Assembly: GCF_026213295.1 (NCBI RefSeq)
Contig: NC_079431.1
Span: forward strand, 11,720,075-11,784,074
DNA: 64,000 nucleotides
DNA from: Gadus chalcogrammus
Lineage: Eukaryota > Chordata > Actinopteri > Gadiformes > Gadidae
Direction of reading: 5' to 3'
The notes beneath the pieces were generated by a model. That model saw nothing but the letters and a program-made list of their open reading frames with translations. It did no database searches and was not told the origin of the DNA. Made by a program: the position numbers and the translations under genes. This document shows, in pieces, positions 1-35,770 of this stretch (positions are counted from its first letter, which is position 1; each line of letters starts with the position of its first letter).

Positions 1-124
1 CAAATAGAGGATTCTTCTTTTTATTACATCTTCAAAAAAATGTGAGATCTGTTGCTACTGTTGAGCTGCTTGACTGACTGTCTGACTGTCTGAGCATCTG
101 TCTGACTGTCAGTCAGTCGGCCTC

Positions 125-268
<144 letters not shown>

Positions 269-294
269 ATTGTGAGCGTCTCTGAGTTGATACC

Positions 295-13466
<13,172 letters not shown>

Positions 13467-15500
13467 CAGACATGCTCCTCGTATCATAGCACCAACGCTA
13501 GCTCATCTGATTCTGCTGCTGGGATCGGGGGGGGGGGGTTGTTCACAGGGGGGGTTGGAAGGGAGTCAGGAGCACTCCTGAGGACCTTCCGATGAGCCAG
13601 TGCATGATACTGTGAGGTAGCCAGTGGTTTAGAGATAAAGGAGGAAGAAAATCCCGAAACCACCTGGGATTCAGTGAAACGGACCAAAAGATTACGAAAA
13701 AAATTCTACATCCGTCACAGATGAAGAAAACCTCCATGCGTGTCGACCTAAGAAGCCTCCGCCTTCCCCTCCTGCAATTCCTCTGCCGCACCCCTTCTCC
13801 ATTATAGCTCTGCTATGACTCAACATCCCATAATCTGGTGGGATCAGGAGGGATTTAGGGCACGGCGGGCACTGCCACATCGCAGGGAGCGGATAGTATT
13901 TGGGAGGTGGAGGGAGGAACAGTGTCTCAAACCTTCCTGAAAAGACCTGGGGTCTAACTATGTGAACGTGCGTTTGTTGTGGCGCAAAGCTAGACATCTG
14001 TATCAGTAATGTGTTTGATCTGTATATGTGTGTTTTGTAATGGAAAAGATAGGATTGGGTTTTCGGCTGACAGGATAAGTATCTGGCGGGGGAGATTAAT
14101 CCTTGATTCTTCATCCTCACCTCATCCTCCCACAGACACTGGAAGATAACAAGATTTGATGTGGTGCAAATGGCAAAGAACAAACGAAACAAACCCTTCA
14201 TGAGACACATCATGAGAAGCATGTTGATGAATGCTCTCCCAACCTAGTCATCAGCACTACTAGATACAGTGTGGATGACTAGGTTTGAAGACTACTTGAC
14301 ACGGTGGGTTCTCCAAGTGTCCACCATCATTCAAGGTTAATTACAGAGCCAATGGAAATGAAAAAAAGGGTCGGATTCCTATAGTTGTGGACATTAAGTA
14401 AATTGAAGGGCAATTGTTTGTTCTGAACCACATATGGTATAAAAGCACAGGTGAAAACGAAGAGAAATATCCCTTTGGTTTTCTGAAAACAGTGCATTAA
14501 TAAGACCTTGGCAGGGGCTTTCACACTGTTCACTACTTAGCCCTAACGCTATACCCTGACTATAGCATGGGCTTACTGGTTCACACTTGCTATTCTGGCA
14601 CCTTATTTGAAGTGGATTCTGGACTTAAAACGAAAAGTCGGTGCTAAATGCATAAAATGAACGAGGTGTGAAAAGTCTCTTAGCCCTGGGCTCACCATTA
14701 AGTAAAAGCCCGTAATGAGGACAATATGCTGCCATCACGACAGTGTTTGTCATGTCGTAAGGGTGATGTTGTGTCAAGTTGATCTTGTCGTCACATGATG
14801 TCGTCGTTCACGGTGATGTGGTCGTCACAGAGATGTGGTCGTCGTGGTGATCTTGTTGCATGGTGATCTTTTCCGTGCGATGTCATTATCATCAGTGACT
14901 GTTGGACTAAACAGAATTTGATGTTTCTATGGTGATGGTCTCTTTGGTTGGTTTTCTGTTGTTTTTGAGGAAACGCACACAACCCTGTTTTCTAGTCGTT
15001 GTGATTAAAGGGGTGTTGCCGATTGGATGTTTGATGTTTGATTTGAAAAGCATTTATCCTGCATATTACATACACCTAGAGCAGTTGCACAATGGTTTAG
15101 AGTTGTTCCAATACCGATACCAGTATCGGAAATGCCTCTGATACTGCCTAAAATGCAAGTCTATGCAGGGAAAATGCTATAGTAGTTACATTGCTAGATG
15201 CTGTATCGTTATATCGTTACAGGGTTATTATTATACAGCTTTTAAAATAAATACATCCACAAAGAGATAGTACACAGTATTGGCCGATACTCAAGTTCAG
15301 GTATTGGAATCGGTATCGGGAAGGATAAGATGATGTCGTAACTCTTCCAGTTCACTTGCTTATCTGGATCATTTGCACTTTGTAGTAGCCGCTAAACTTA
15401 ACATAATACTAGGAACAGTAAACAGCATTCACAATTATTCACATGTTCTACTTTGCAGACTGACAAAACACAAAAAGAAGCACACACGCACACTCACACA
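13467..15500. other. htr2a 3' flank, no gene recognised
   Basis: Probably htr2a 3' UTR followed by intergenic sequence. It contains G homopolymers just after the stop (13509-13519, 13549-13555) and a degenerate GTCGTCACGGTGATGTGG-like repeat (about 14750-14870). No convincing coding exon or polyadenylation site was identified. Confidence 0.5.
15105..15335. mobile_element. Possible short non-autonomous DNA transposon with ATACCGATACC ends
   Basis: The left part has CCAATACCGATACCAGTATCGG and the right part has TATTGGAATCGGTATCGGGA, which are inverted relative to each other across about 220 bp. Such TATCGG-rich inverted ends are common in fish MITE-like repeats. Exact boundaries and superfamily cannot be settled by eye. 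Confidence 0.45.
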
Positions 15501-15738
<238 letters not shown>

Positions 15739-15739
<1 letters not shown>

Positions 15740-17319
15740 CATGCCTCTTATCAGTTGCTATGGCTTCAATCTCTCTTAACTCGATATAAACATGCCTGCG
15801 CAACAAAAACAAACAAACAAACACTTGTGGCGAAGAGAAGAGGCTTGATGGTTGGGGGGGAGGGGAGGGGGATTTAGGGCCCTCCAATCAGCAGACTGCA
15901 GGACACATGAAGGGCCCTCTGATATTAACAAACCAACCCGACCTCCATATGACGACAGCTGACCACTATCTGACCTCCAGGCCAACTCCATCGCCTGTGG
16001 ATAAGGAGGACCGACCAAAGCTACTTCACAATGTAAATCAACTGAGGAGTACAGGGTAAGGTGTAGTACCTTACAAGGAACCTTGTGTCAACTGTCACGA
16101 TATAAAGTAATTGGAGCATGCATCTGGTGTCTAATGAAGTAAAAGTGCGTATTCATCCAAACAGGGAACATATCAGCCTTACAATATCGTAGCTACTTAC
16201 CCGACCCAAGTGAAGTACAAATACCTCTGTATTTTTATCATGTAAAACTACTCCAGTACTGAGTTAAAACTATTGCTGCAATAACCGTTACTATCCCACG
16301 ACTGTGAATCTCGCTCTCTCATTCTAGACAGACTTCTATACTGCTGGTGGTAGACAAACTCCCACTGCCACAATCCCCTGGGGCACTTGTTCGCTGGTAT
16401 TAAACTCGCCCCCCTGTTATCGGCCCACCTGCTGGTGCCCTTTTAGCTGGAGCTCGGGGATGTCATTGAAGGTCACCTGATAGACATCACATGTGGCGTT
16501 ATCCCAGGTGGGGAACTGTCATGGAGCGACAGAGACTGATGCCGTATTCACGCCATAGTGGAGGAATTGGGGGAAAGTTGGAAGTATTTCCACTGCTCCG
16601 GTGTGATCGTTTTCAAGCCCCCACACAGATGGGAGATTTGGGGAATCAGTAGTGACCCAGGCTAGAAATACGCTCACGGCAACACCACCAACAATGTCTG
16701 AGATACCGATTTGGAAATAGAAAGTGGAAATAGAAAGTGTCGGCAATAGAAAGTGTTTCACAAACACTTTTTCCCAATCGGACGGCGGTAGCTGCGCTCC
16801 GACAGTGTGTGAGCCCTACTTTCACATTTCGTGAACAGTCTAGGAATTCCATAGAGCTGTAGAAATTCATACGGTTATAGTTGTACAGAAAGCATAGGGA
16901 TAGAGTTACAGATATGCAGAGAGATAGAGTAAGAGAGATACAGAAATATATAGTTATAGAGATACATAGAGATCAATTGAGAGATGGAGATGGTTAAGAT
17001 ATGATGAATTATCAGAAAATAGGGTTATTTTTCTTCCATAATTACTGATTATATAATAACATAATTAAAATATTTATGAATATGAATCAGTCCCTCCCCA
17101 TGCACACAAACAGCTCTGGGGGAAATGACAATGTGTGTCCTCATTTAACTTTAATTATTTTCTTGGACTAAAATATGTAATATTTGTAATAGTTTTTGAC
17201 CAACATGAAAAATCGAGATATCCTTTCATGTGCATCTCTCTTGCCTTAACGAGCCTGGTGGTAATTATGTTAACGGGGATCAGGTGTGAGACGCTCTGCT
17301 CTGCAAACAACACCCCTGG

Positions 17320-17365
<46 letters not shown>

Positions 17366-19190
17366 GTGCGTGTGCGTGTGCGTGTGCGTGTGCGTGTGCG
17401 TGTGTGTGTGTGTGTTTGGGAGGGGGGGGGGGGGGAAATGACATTACAGCAATGTTTATTTATTAGTCCAAAATGTCAATCCCCCTTTCCCCACTCCGTT
17501 AATGTATCCTCCCTCCCCCATGTAATCAATTAAGTAATTCAAATTGAATCCTCTCCCTGTTTAACAATACCTTCGCAAAACCAGCCCAAATCTCCCAAGC
17601 TCACTCACTGGAACCAGCCTATAGAACCAGTCCAACATGGCCAGCTTGGCCCCCCCGAACAAAATCATTTGTTAGTTTGTCTTTCCTTCATTGGACTACA
17701 ACGGAGAGCTGGTTCAAGTCCTTGGGAAGCATAATAATTCCTCAAACTAATACATTTGATCACATATCAACAATCTTTATACAGTTTGATTACACGCAGG
17801 GTCTGATATATTCACCTGGCTATGCTTGATGAAGAGGCCGTTTCTAAATCCAAACGAGACCACATTATCCATAATAATATCACACCATGATGAGGTTAAG
17901 CTGGGATATGTGCTCCCCATGGAGGTCTATGACATCACTTCCAGAAGGTTCTGTGCACCTCCGGTTCTAGTCTTTGTAGCTCAGGCTACGCCCCTCTACT
18001 CTGGTGTTCAGACCTTTGTCCTGGTGAATGGAAGCTGTAATCACAAAGCCTATCATCTTCCCCTCTGTATTGTTAGCGTACCGGAGGTGAAGAGACCTGA
18101 GTGACTCATTACATACCCCCGCTACCATTTATATTAGCCTTCCAACCACCTGCTAACACACACACACACACAATAACACACAAGGTTTTTAATGACTTCA
18201 CAATCAAGAATCAAGCTATTTATGTGTCGTTGGTAATGACGACCGAAGCAGTTGAAAACTGTTTCACCACCTGTCTCATCTCTACCATCACCTAGCTGCC
18301 TCTGTCTTCCATCTCAGACTCTCCTATACTTTCCGAGTAAATGAAGGAATATTTCATTAAAAACATAAACTCAACCCCTGAGCCAGAGACTTTTTTAATA
18401 ATAAATGGATGAAAATTTCAGACAGCCAATATCTTGAAACTTGTGATGGAAAGTTTGGATGTCAGAGATCACTAAGACACATCTCCTGTCTAGGAGGATC
18501 TCATATATAGGAGGATCTCATCTATTGGTTCTTATCAAGGTGTGAATCAGTGTGAATTTGTATGTCCTTTATGAGCACACAAGATATGAATACTGATACA
18601 TATTCTAACATCTAACATATTCTGATAAAGGGTTCTTTTGAGAGTGATCAAGGTTGTCAATGAGGAAGGAAACCCAAACCTCTTTCAATTTCTCCCTCAG
18701 TTCTCTGATATTATCTCTCACTCAAACTCAGTACTTTAGCTGCTCCAAGGATGTCCTTTATTAATCCCCTTTGGGTAATGTACTCTCTGTATTAAACCCA
18801 TTCTAACCTCGCATGGAGACCCTCCTGATCACGTAACCTAACAGTCTGTTTCAAAACACGGATCAGTGTGGACCTCAAGCCGCCCACATCGATTTCCTGG
18901 AAGTACAATGAAACGGGGACAATCATGGACTGTGTCTTAGATGATGACATAATCGTGCCAATCAGGGACTAAGTCATAGTTGAAGAGCTAAAATACAGGC
19001 CGTGGATGGCAAAACAGCAATGGCGCCTCTTCCGAAGCAACTTACTGTTAACATTAGTAGAGTAAACTCAACTATCGGTTATTGTAGAAATAGACTCAAT
19101 ATGAAGTATTAAACAAGAGCAAGTACCGTATTTCCAAAGTAAACATCAATCTGGAGGTCGGCTCGCATGATTAAGGCTGTCTTTGCAATG
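15739..19190. other. Intergenic stretch, no gene recognised
   Basis: No exon-like conserved coding sequence was seen. The stretch holds a GT/GCGT microsatellite ending in a G run (about 17323-17435) and otherwise ordinary AT-rich sequence. Confidence 0.6.
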
Positions 19191-19340
19191 CTAAGGTACC
19201 AGAGGACCCAGCGAAAGAACCATGTGAAACTCAACACAGAAAGGCCCTAGTTCAAAGGTCTCCTAGTGGCAGGGGTTGGCCTTGAACCGTGGATCTTCTT
19301 GCTGGGCGGTGGCCTTGCTATCACTGAGCCATGTTTAGAG
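19190..19340. mobile_element. Relic of a dispersed fish repeat
   Basis: The segment AACTCAACACAGAAAGGCCC, then CTTGAACCGTGGATCTTCTT and GCTGGGCGGTGGCCTTGCTA, closely resembles a very common fish interspersed repeat with the pattern 'CTCCACACAGAAAGGCC ... GAACCCAGGACCTTCTTGCTGTGAGG'. Only this fragment is visible. Its class is left open. Confidence 0.5.
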
Positions 19341-19408
19341 CAAGCCTGTCCTGCTCTACACTATTGTCTTCACTTTAATATATTATCCCTGTCATAAATC
19401 AAGGAAGT

Positions 19409-19631
<223 letters not shown>

Positions 19632-20530
19632 CTGCCTCGTGCAAAATTTACGCTCTGCCTCCATTCCCTACAGGGCTTGTTATCTCATAAACTTTTTCTC
19701 AAAACTGAAACTGGAAAATCCATCGTATCCTAGAGCAGAGGTGACAAAGTCCCAGTCTGCGAAGAACCCTGCAGGGTCTCTTTGGTAACATCTATACCGT
19801 ATGCCTGTTGAAATGTTATTGATCAACTGATCAAACTGCCACAGCAGCAGCTGGATAGAAGTATTGACTTGCATAGTTTTACATCACAAAATACTATTCG
19901 ACACACACAAATGCACTCCTGTGTGAATGTGTATGTATGTGTGTGTGGATGCATGTGTTTCTGTGTGTATGATGAATTGTTTTGCTGTCCTTATTCAGTT
20001 AAAAGGACCAATTATTAAGGTTGCCTGGCAACCATCTGGACTCTTGAGACATTCAAGTGACCAGTTTCCACGACAACCTCCTGCAGAGATCAATCCGTAG
20101 GGTATACACTGTTCCTTCTTTCCTTTCTTCCACTCTTCCACTCTTCCTCTCCATCTTCCCCCTCCTGTTATCCTTTGTTTATCCTTCCTCTCTCAGGTCC
20201 CCTCCTCTCTTCCCACCTATCTGCACCTTCTCCCGATCTCTCCTCTCCTCCTTGTAAGGGCACACCCCGTCAGGATGAAAGCACAGCAAGGCTGCAGTAG
20301 TGCACCCTGGGTAACGAGGGACTGAGAAGGAGAAGGTCTATTTGACTCAGCAGGGTACGAACATGCATTTATTCTGAAGATCAGAGGAATGTTTCACATC
20401 AAAGTAAAAGTTTTGCTGCTCTCTTAAACACACACAGCGTCGACGGTCAGAGTGTCGGAGTGCGGGTCGGTATTCAGGAGGCACAGAGACACTGGTTCTA
20501 GGAGAGAAATAGCCCTTTATGTGCCTGTAT

Positions 20531-20823
<293 letters not shown>

Positions 20824-20868
20824 CTGTTCCACGTTCTGATACCATAGCAGATCGTAGGGGAGAAATGA

Positions 20869-21376
20869 TACGGCCTTACCACGGACACGCCCAACCTCGT
20901 CTGATCGCGGAAGCTAAGCATGATCGGGCCTGGTTTGTACTTGGATGGGAGACTGCCTGGGAATACCAGGTGATGTAAGTGGTGTCGGGTGGTGGCCAAT
21001 AGGTGGCACGCATCCCTCTGGCCTTAACATCAAACCTGATGCCCCAGTGCAGTGACGGGGACACTGTGCTGTGGAAGGCGCCGTCCTTCGGAGGAGGCGT
21101 AAAACCGAGGTCCTGACTCACTGAGGTCATAAAAGATCCCAGGGCACTTATCGCAAAGAGTAGGGGTTTCATAAACATCCTCCTGTATAATTGGCTGACT
21201 CATTAATTCCCGCACTCTCCACCTCAAGCTGGTGTGTGGTGAGCGTTCTGGCGCAGATTGGCTGCCGTGCATCACCCAAGTGGTTGCTACACACTGGTGG
21301 TAGTAAGTGAGGTCCCTCCTTCACTGTGAAGCATCTTTGGGTGTCTAGAAAAGCGCTATTTCAATCCAATCAAACT
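20869..21376 (+). mobile_element. 5S-rRNA-derived SINE (SINE3-type)
   Basis: The 5' head (about 20869-20988) is a diverged 5S rRNA gene. The internal promoter elements are visible: AAGCTAAGCA (box A-like) and CTTGGATGGGAGACTGCC (box C-like), ending in AATACCAGGTGATGTAAG. A body of about 380 bases follows, with TTGGCTGCCGTGCATCACCC and GTTGCTACACACTGGTGG, typical of fish SINE bodies. It ends in TTTGGGTGTCTAGAAAAGCG and CTATTTCAATCCAATC, a LINE-type 3' tail shared by many teleost SINEs. It lies inside the second copy of a local duplication whose other copy (20531-20630) lacks it. It is transcribed by Pol III when active. Head substitutions suggest an old copy. Confidence 0.92.
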
Positions 21377-21412
21377 TTTGAATTCATTTATTTTGTTGCG
21401 TCATCAGTTGTT

Positions 21413-22375
21413 CATGTCAATGGTTTGAGCTATTTTTGCCTGGTTCATTTTTAATGAAGGACACCTGTGCAAGTGAGCAGGTTAATTTCAAAGTTGATAC
21501 AGCATTGGAATAGGTTCTCGAAAAGTCTAAGAGTCCACCGCGATGCACTGCAGCATCAGAGGTGCTGGATGACTCAACCGGCCTTCTTTTCTATCGAGAA
21601 AAGACTCGCCGATAACAGCCTGTCAGGGCGGTTTCCCTTGGTTACGCGACGTTTGAGGTGCCATCAGTATTGCATCTGTCACAACAGAGTGAAAGACTGC
21701 TGCCAAAAGAAACAAACAAAGCAGTGACAGTCAAAACATAAAGAGACACGTGTGTTTTAACAAGATTATCCTGGAGTCTGTTTCCTGCCTGCTGCTGAAC
21801 AGAAGAGAAAGATGACATGAACACATTTAAAGAATTTACAGTTCACCAGAAAGATTACCAGTCACCAGTGCCTACTCCTCCTAACTACTGCCACCAGTAC
21901 ATACAACTTGAAAGACGTTCCTTAGGTTTCACCAAGATCAACTGGTTTGTCATGTATGAGCAACTTTCTGTCAATAAGTTCCAGCGGTGCCAGAGTTCTG
22001 AAGAGATGTAACGTGTCAGCCTTACTGACAGAAAGACGCTCATAATGACAACCGTAGCCTCTTGTGAAACAAGAGGCATGTTGATACAAAAAGGATTACC
22101 CAAGCTATCTGTAGTGGTTACAAATTGGTGAGTTATTGCCACTAAATACATCAGACAAGACTTAAATTGTGGCAAGTAGGGCACCTTGTTGGTAATTGCA
22201 ACTATGAGGTTGCATTACGGAACGTCCTCTTTGTCACTTAAAGCTGCCCACCTGTGGTCAAACGCATACAAGTTTATCATGTCGACCATGCAGGCAATTA
22301 ACATCCAGCTCCCTTTTCTCCTAAACTGTCACTACACACTTTTCAAATTCATTAACTGAGTTCCTACTGACGCAA
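21413..22375. other. Intergenic stretch, no gene recognised
   Basis: No convincing exon or repeat was identified. Several short reading frames are open by chance. Confidence 0.55.
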
Positions 22376-22384
22376 CAACTAATA

Positions 22385-22570
22385 GGCCTTTTTCAGAGCA
22401 GCCATTTTGACATGTCTTTGCAGGGTAAACAAAGGTGTAATTAATTACATATAGACTCATTCTATTAAGGCGGGGCAGGGTGCGGATATTGGGACCATAA
22501 TTAATTTGATGAATTACACCTGTGTTTACCCTGCTATGACATGTATAGGACAAGCTATGACAAGCATCCA
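22385..22570. mobile_element. Inverted-repeat MITE-like element
   Basis: Two arms of about 32 bases, 22412-22443 (CATGTCTTTGCAGGGTAAAC and on to GTGTAATT) and 22512-22544, are reverse complements with about three mismatches. They enclose about 70 bases. A CAGAGCAGCCATTTTGACAT segment precedes the left arm, as in common fish inverted-repeat elements. No internal coding sequence. Confidence 0.65.
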
Positions 22571-22926
22571 CATACTGTGGAAGGAAAGTGGTGCTCACTG
22601 CAAAGCTTGACCTAGTCCAAATAAAAATAAACCAGAATGAGCAAGACTGGTTTGAATTATGTTGGTTGATAGGTCTGAATTTGGTGTAAGTCTATAAAGG
22701 TAGGGACGGTATAGGTCTATCTATAAAGTCATATTGAGTAGGAATAGCTCTTTATAGAGAGAAGGTCTATGTGTTTGTGTGTTTAAAAAACACAGCATAT
22801 AGCGGTGTAGGTTGTGTTGACTCCTGACATTTAGAGGAATTGGATTTAAACTTATTTATTTATTTTAGAGATGAGTCGTGAGGAGACTCACTCCTACCAG
22901 ACAGAGACGAGAGAGAGGCAGGCAGG

Positions 22927-22978
22927 TGGACGGACGGACGGACGGACGGACGGACGGACGGACGGACGGACGGACGGA
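22927..22978. repeat. (GGAC)n microsatellite
   Basis: About 13 perfect GGAC units followed by a few GAAA units. Confidence 0.96.
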
Positions 22979-23821
22979 AAGAAAGAAAGGTATATAAAGT
23001 GATGGAATGGGCAAGGACTAGGATCTCAATTTTGGACAAGGTCACCAACTCGCAGATTAAAGTCCCATAGAATAACTCAAAATGCAAATAACAACGGGCA
23101 GTCTGCCAAGAACCCTAACCCTACCTCACACTCCCCAGTGAAATCATCTCTGTGTCCAAACCCATACTAGACACAAGACACTCTAACACACACCAACACG
23201 CTATAACACAAATACACAACACCACACCATCGCACACTTCACTTACACGCACACCACCACACTAAATCACATACACCAACAAACACACGCACACACACCA
23301 CCACACACACACACACACACACACACACAAATATACACACCACCACACTAAAACACACACACCAACAAACACCACCACACAGACTAACACACACCAACAC
23401 ACACACCATGTGAAGACAGGCTATTGCTGAAATAGCATGTGAGCTAGCCCAGACTGAGCCGTGGGAGGAGGATGCAACGGAAGTTTACACTTCAAAAGAT
23501 CAATTGGTGCACGGATATGGGCAATGTGCACAAGCACACGCAAGTGCATGGGTGTGTGAGTGACCAGCAGCAAACCGAAGTTGTTTGAAGTTGTTCAGAG
23601 CATTCCCTCATTAATCCCAGACGGGGAAATTTGCTTTTCAGGAAGCCACTTATAAAGTCAGCTCCAGCCTCACAATACACAAACATGTTGTTCTTTATGC
23701 TGCGTGTATCATACAGGTCAGTATGTGTTTCAATCAGCAGGGTTCCGAATCACCCCTCCAGCACCTGGTGCTCTTGTGTGGTCTCTTGGTGTGTATGTGT
23801 GAGAGAACATTTGTGTGACTG

Positions 23822-23926
<105 letters not shown>

Positions 23927-24869
23927 ACGTGCATGTTTACTCCACTTTCATGGTGGGTGTGTTACAAACTAATCCTACATCCCATCTGCAACCCTGGAGC
24001 CACATTCACACACATGCGGGCGGGCCCATCCCCATCCTGTTTCAGCTCAGATTCCAACATTATGATAAAAAAAAACTATTGTTTTGGGCTGAGAGTTCAA
24101 ATACCGACCCATCACAACGATATGATAAATTGTACAAACTAGTACGCGTCACTAATAATGAGCATTATGAGGGATGCACAACACACCATATTTGTGCATA
24201 ACTCTGTGTCTTGCCAGCTCAGACCTCTCTCAGATGCAGCCATCAACATTAACCTCTCCTTAGACAAAGCTTCGCACACCCACACAATCCTTAACAGAAC
24301 CTCATGTCGATGCCACAAAGAATTGACGTCAAAGCGCCTTTCGGAGACCTTTAATGACAAAAGATAACAGGACCTGAGCAGAGTAGAGCATTCACAAATT
24401 GATTGGCCGAGACTGGCAACAGCAGGATTTAATACTTATTTTTCCTACATTAGTCGTTCAATAGTGAAGAAAAAATATTAATATGTTGAACATCATGGAA
24501 GACAAACTCTCCGAACTCGCAAAATATTGGAGTGGCATTGACTGGCACTAAAAGTACATGGTCCCGATGGAGAAGATAAACATTGACAAACCAATGTGAC
24601 AAACCAGCCATGTTAATGGCTTCTGGTCAGGACAGCCAAATCCCAGCCTCATGGCCATGTAGCTACACACAATGCTAGCGACACACGCTGGCTTTCAAGC
24701 CGGTTGAACAATCATCTCCACTTCCATCACCAGCCTCATAATATTCCTCGTCTCATCTTCAATACCACCCCTGCAATCATAATAACCAACACATCACCAC
24801 CCTCATGACACACAGATGTACTCTGAAACCACCTAATAATAATAATACATTTAATTTAGAGGCGCCTGA

Positions 24870-24920
24870 GGTGACCTCTAGGTCACATCTAGGTGTCAAT
24901 ACACCTAGAGGTGTATTGAC
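24870..24920. repeat. Nested palindrome cluster
   Basis: Three overlapping perfect inverted repeats lie in 51 bases: GTGACCT-CT-AGGTCAC (24871-24886), TCTAGGTGT-CAAT-ACACCTAGA (24888-24909) and GTCAATACACCT-AG-AGGTGTATTGAC (24895-24920). The last two share bases and cannot fold together. The first also contains TGACCT-N2-AGGTCA, an everted arrangement of nuclear-receptor half-sites. Function unknown. Confidence 0.85.
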
Positions 24921-27255
24921 TTGGCTGATGTATTGGCTGCAAAACAATGTGCGGGTCCGTGTGTGTGCTCGTGATTGTAGACGACAGCAACGACCAGTGA
25001 CGTTAGACAAACGTTGAGACTAAATCCTCCGTCAGCCCAGTTAGGCGGTCTATCATGTATTGACCTCTGTGGGTCCTTACTTACATTTGAAGTCAGAGGA
25101 TTTTAGGGGAAGACTAGACACAGTTTTACCTCAGCACACAGTTGAGCTGCTGGTACTAGAGGAACTTGACTTTTTTTAAAACTTTTAAAGAGTCCACTCC
25201 ACTCTGCAGCTAATATTTTCCTGCTGACTTGAGCTCCATTTATCTTTGACAAGTGATCTTCGTCGTCTAGCAACAGGCTAACAGACTAACGAGGCTGGGC
25301 GGAGGATTTCAAAGCCATTATCAATCAATCCCAGAAAATGTGATGGATGATAGATTGGGGACATGATTGCAGAGCAGAGGAGCATTGTGTAATTTTAAAG
25401 TGGCCAGTGGTAAAGGGTTGTCATGACGATACCGGAAGAATGACTACCATAAGAACTTACTTTATTTGTACACATCACACAAACAACAGGTTTCTAGAAT
25501 GTTGTGTAGCAGGATACATTTTCAGTTGCAGCTTCAATGCAGATGTAATCAATGTGCATTACATGCACAATGTAAATCATGAAAATCGGGACGCACACCC
25601 ACGACAAGATGTCTGGTATATAAATGTGACATCTACATTCCTAGGAAACTACAGGCTGAAGAAAGACAGTGAACTATAAACGTGGCATACCAGCATTTTA
25701 TTCTTTGTATTTTCATTCTGCGGTACCCCGGCAGAGGACCATAAATACGTTAGAAAGAGAGAGCATCCGTTTGGTTATTTACAAGACACATTAAACGACC
25801 GACAGCTCAATTACACCTTGTTGTGAAAGGGAGGGTGGAGGGAGGAGAGAGAGAGGAGAGAGGTGAAAAGATGTACAGTTCTGATTTGGACACCAGTCAG
25901 TGAGATTTCATAAGGTTGTTTGAGGGATGGCTATGATGTGTAGTACGATGACACAACACAAACAGTTGTCGTCTTAGACCAGTCTGGCCAAATGCAGTTA
26001 TACTGCAGGAATACTAGTATGATGTACTAACCGCATTAATACCTTATCAGTGCTGAACCAAGAACCTAAATGTTATTTTATTTGACATTACTAGGGTTTT
26101 CAGAACATAAATCAGAACATAGCTTGCATTAGCCAACAACCAACTATCTTGCATTAGTCAACACACAGCCACCTAGCCTTAAACAACACACAGCTAAGCA
26201 ACACAGCGCTATGTTGCGTAAGCAAACACACAACTAGCCCGAAATAGCCTTCACACGGCTAGCTAGCATTTGCCAACATACATCTAGCATACGTTAGCAA
26301 ACACAGAACAAATCTATGTTTGCTGCATGTTGGCGTCTACAACCGTTGAGGTGAAGTTTACCCTATCTTGCATCAACTCTGTTTTACATCGGGTTTAATA
26401 GCCGCTGCAGGTCCTAAAGAATCGTGCTGTGAACGGATTAGGATATCCTAAAAGGGAGAAATTAGTTGAAAGGCGGTGGCGTAATAGCTTGCTAATACCT
26501 AGTCCCTTTAGCCTTTAGAGTGTGTGCCTGTCTCTTGGAGTGTAGAGGGGTAGCTCGCTTGAAGGAGTTAAGCTCAAAAATAGGACCACTGAATAATGAA
26601 TAGAGACAAAGAGGTGAGGTCCATCACCATGCGTCACCTCAGTGTGTCCGTGCTAGCTTCAGGCTGGTCGTGGAGGATCAGGAGCTAATGGAGGAGCTAC
26701 AGGAGTTATCGTCAGGCTAATAAGAGATAGGATTTAGAGAAACGCTAATAGAGGAACATGAGCTAGCTTCTGAGTAATAGGGGTACAGGAAGAGTCTAGG
26801 GCTCAGATAACCACATTGACTGACCGATAGTACGACATTCGTGTGTTCTGCTGAATAGTCAAAGACACTTAGTTAGGACTAAAACTGAAGATCCCAGAAA
26901 TATAAAACCAAAGCTGCCTAAGAACTACAACTAGGGATGCCTAAAGACTATAACCAAAGGAAGGAATTTCCTGTCATGGCAGTAACAACCAGCATCACGA
27001 ATGCACTCATAGCTCAGTTTAGCCAAACTCGTTTGCAGTTTGAGGAGTTGGGATAGAGATAGCTTTGAAAGTCAGTCACAAATATCTGAGGGAAATAGGA
27101 GTGAGTGGGTTGTTCTGCGCTTTAAGTTAGTAGTATGTAAAAGGTCACGAGAAGGGGGATGGGGACCAACCTGACCTAGAAAATAGATATCAAATAGTTT
27201 ACCTCTGAATGACCTCGGAGTACAACCTGAGACTGTGTGATGTCACCATACCAGC
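24921..27255. other. Intergenic stretch downstream of sucla2
   Basis: No gene recognised. 26110-26310 contains a loose, degenerate series of GCATTAGCCAACA-like motifs about 25-30 bases apart. The part nearest 27476 should include the sucla2 3' UTR. Confidence 0.5.
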
Positions 27256-27260
27256 GGTGG

Positions 27261-27338
27261 GAGAAAGAGAGGGAGGGAGAAAGAGAGGGAAGGAGAAAGA
27301 GAGGGAAGGAGAAAGAGAGGGAAGGAGAAATAGAGAGA
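27261..27338. repeat. 16-bp purine minisatellite near the sucla2 3' end
   Basis: Four full copies and one partial copy of GAGAAAGAGAGGGAAG lie about 140 bases past the sucla2 stop (minus strand). Confidence 0.95.
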
Positions 27339-27475
27339 GTGATGCGAGAGTGAGCGATGGAGAGCTTTGACCATAGCTGTACGATGTGTTGACCTAGTGT
27401 ACGTGGCTTGGGTACGTGTGTGATGGGAACAGCTGACAGTAGAGGGGTTGGGGTGGGGGTCGGGTATAGGGAGGT

Positions 27476-35715
<8,240 letters not shown>

Positions 35716-35728
<13 letters not shown>

Positions 35729-35770
35729 GTTTCCTCTGCTGCAGAATTATCTATTACGCCTGCGCGATGA
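35716..35770 (-). promoter_or_regulatory. sucla2 proximal promoter/start: YY1-like and NRF1-like motifs
   Basis: The start codon lies in AAACATGGCGGCGTC, which matches the YY1 element AANATGGCGGC often found over starts of housekeeping genes. About 30 bases upstream, the minus strand has CGCGCAGGCGT, which resembles an NRF-1 site, plausible for a nuclear gene of mitochondrial metabolism. No TATA box was seen. Confidence 0.5.

Noticed and set aside
20869..20990. Functional 5S rRNA gene
   Set aside because: The 5S-like part is diverged, lacks the usual T-run terminator after it, and continues into a SINE body with a LINE-type tail.
22860..23087. 75-residue frame with SVRPSVRP repeats
   Set aside because: A translation of the (GGAC)n microsatellite.
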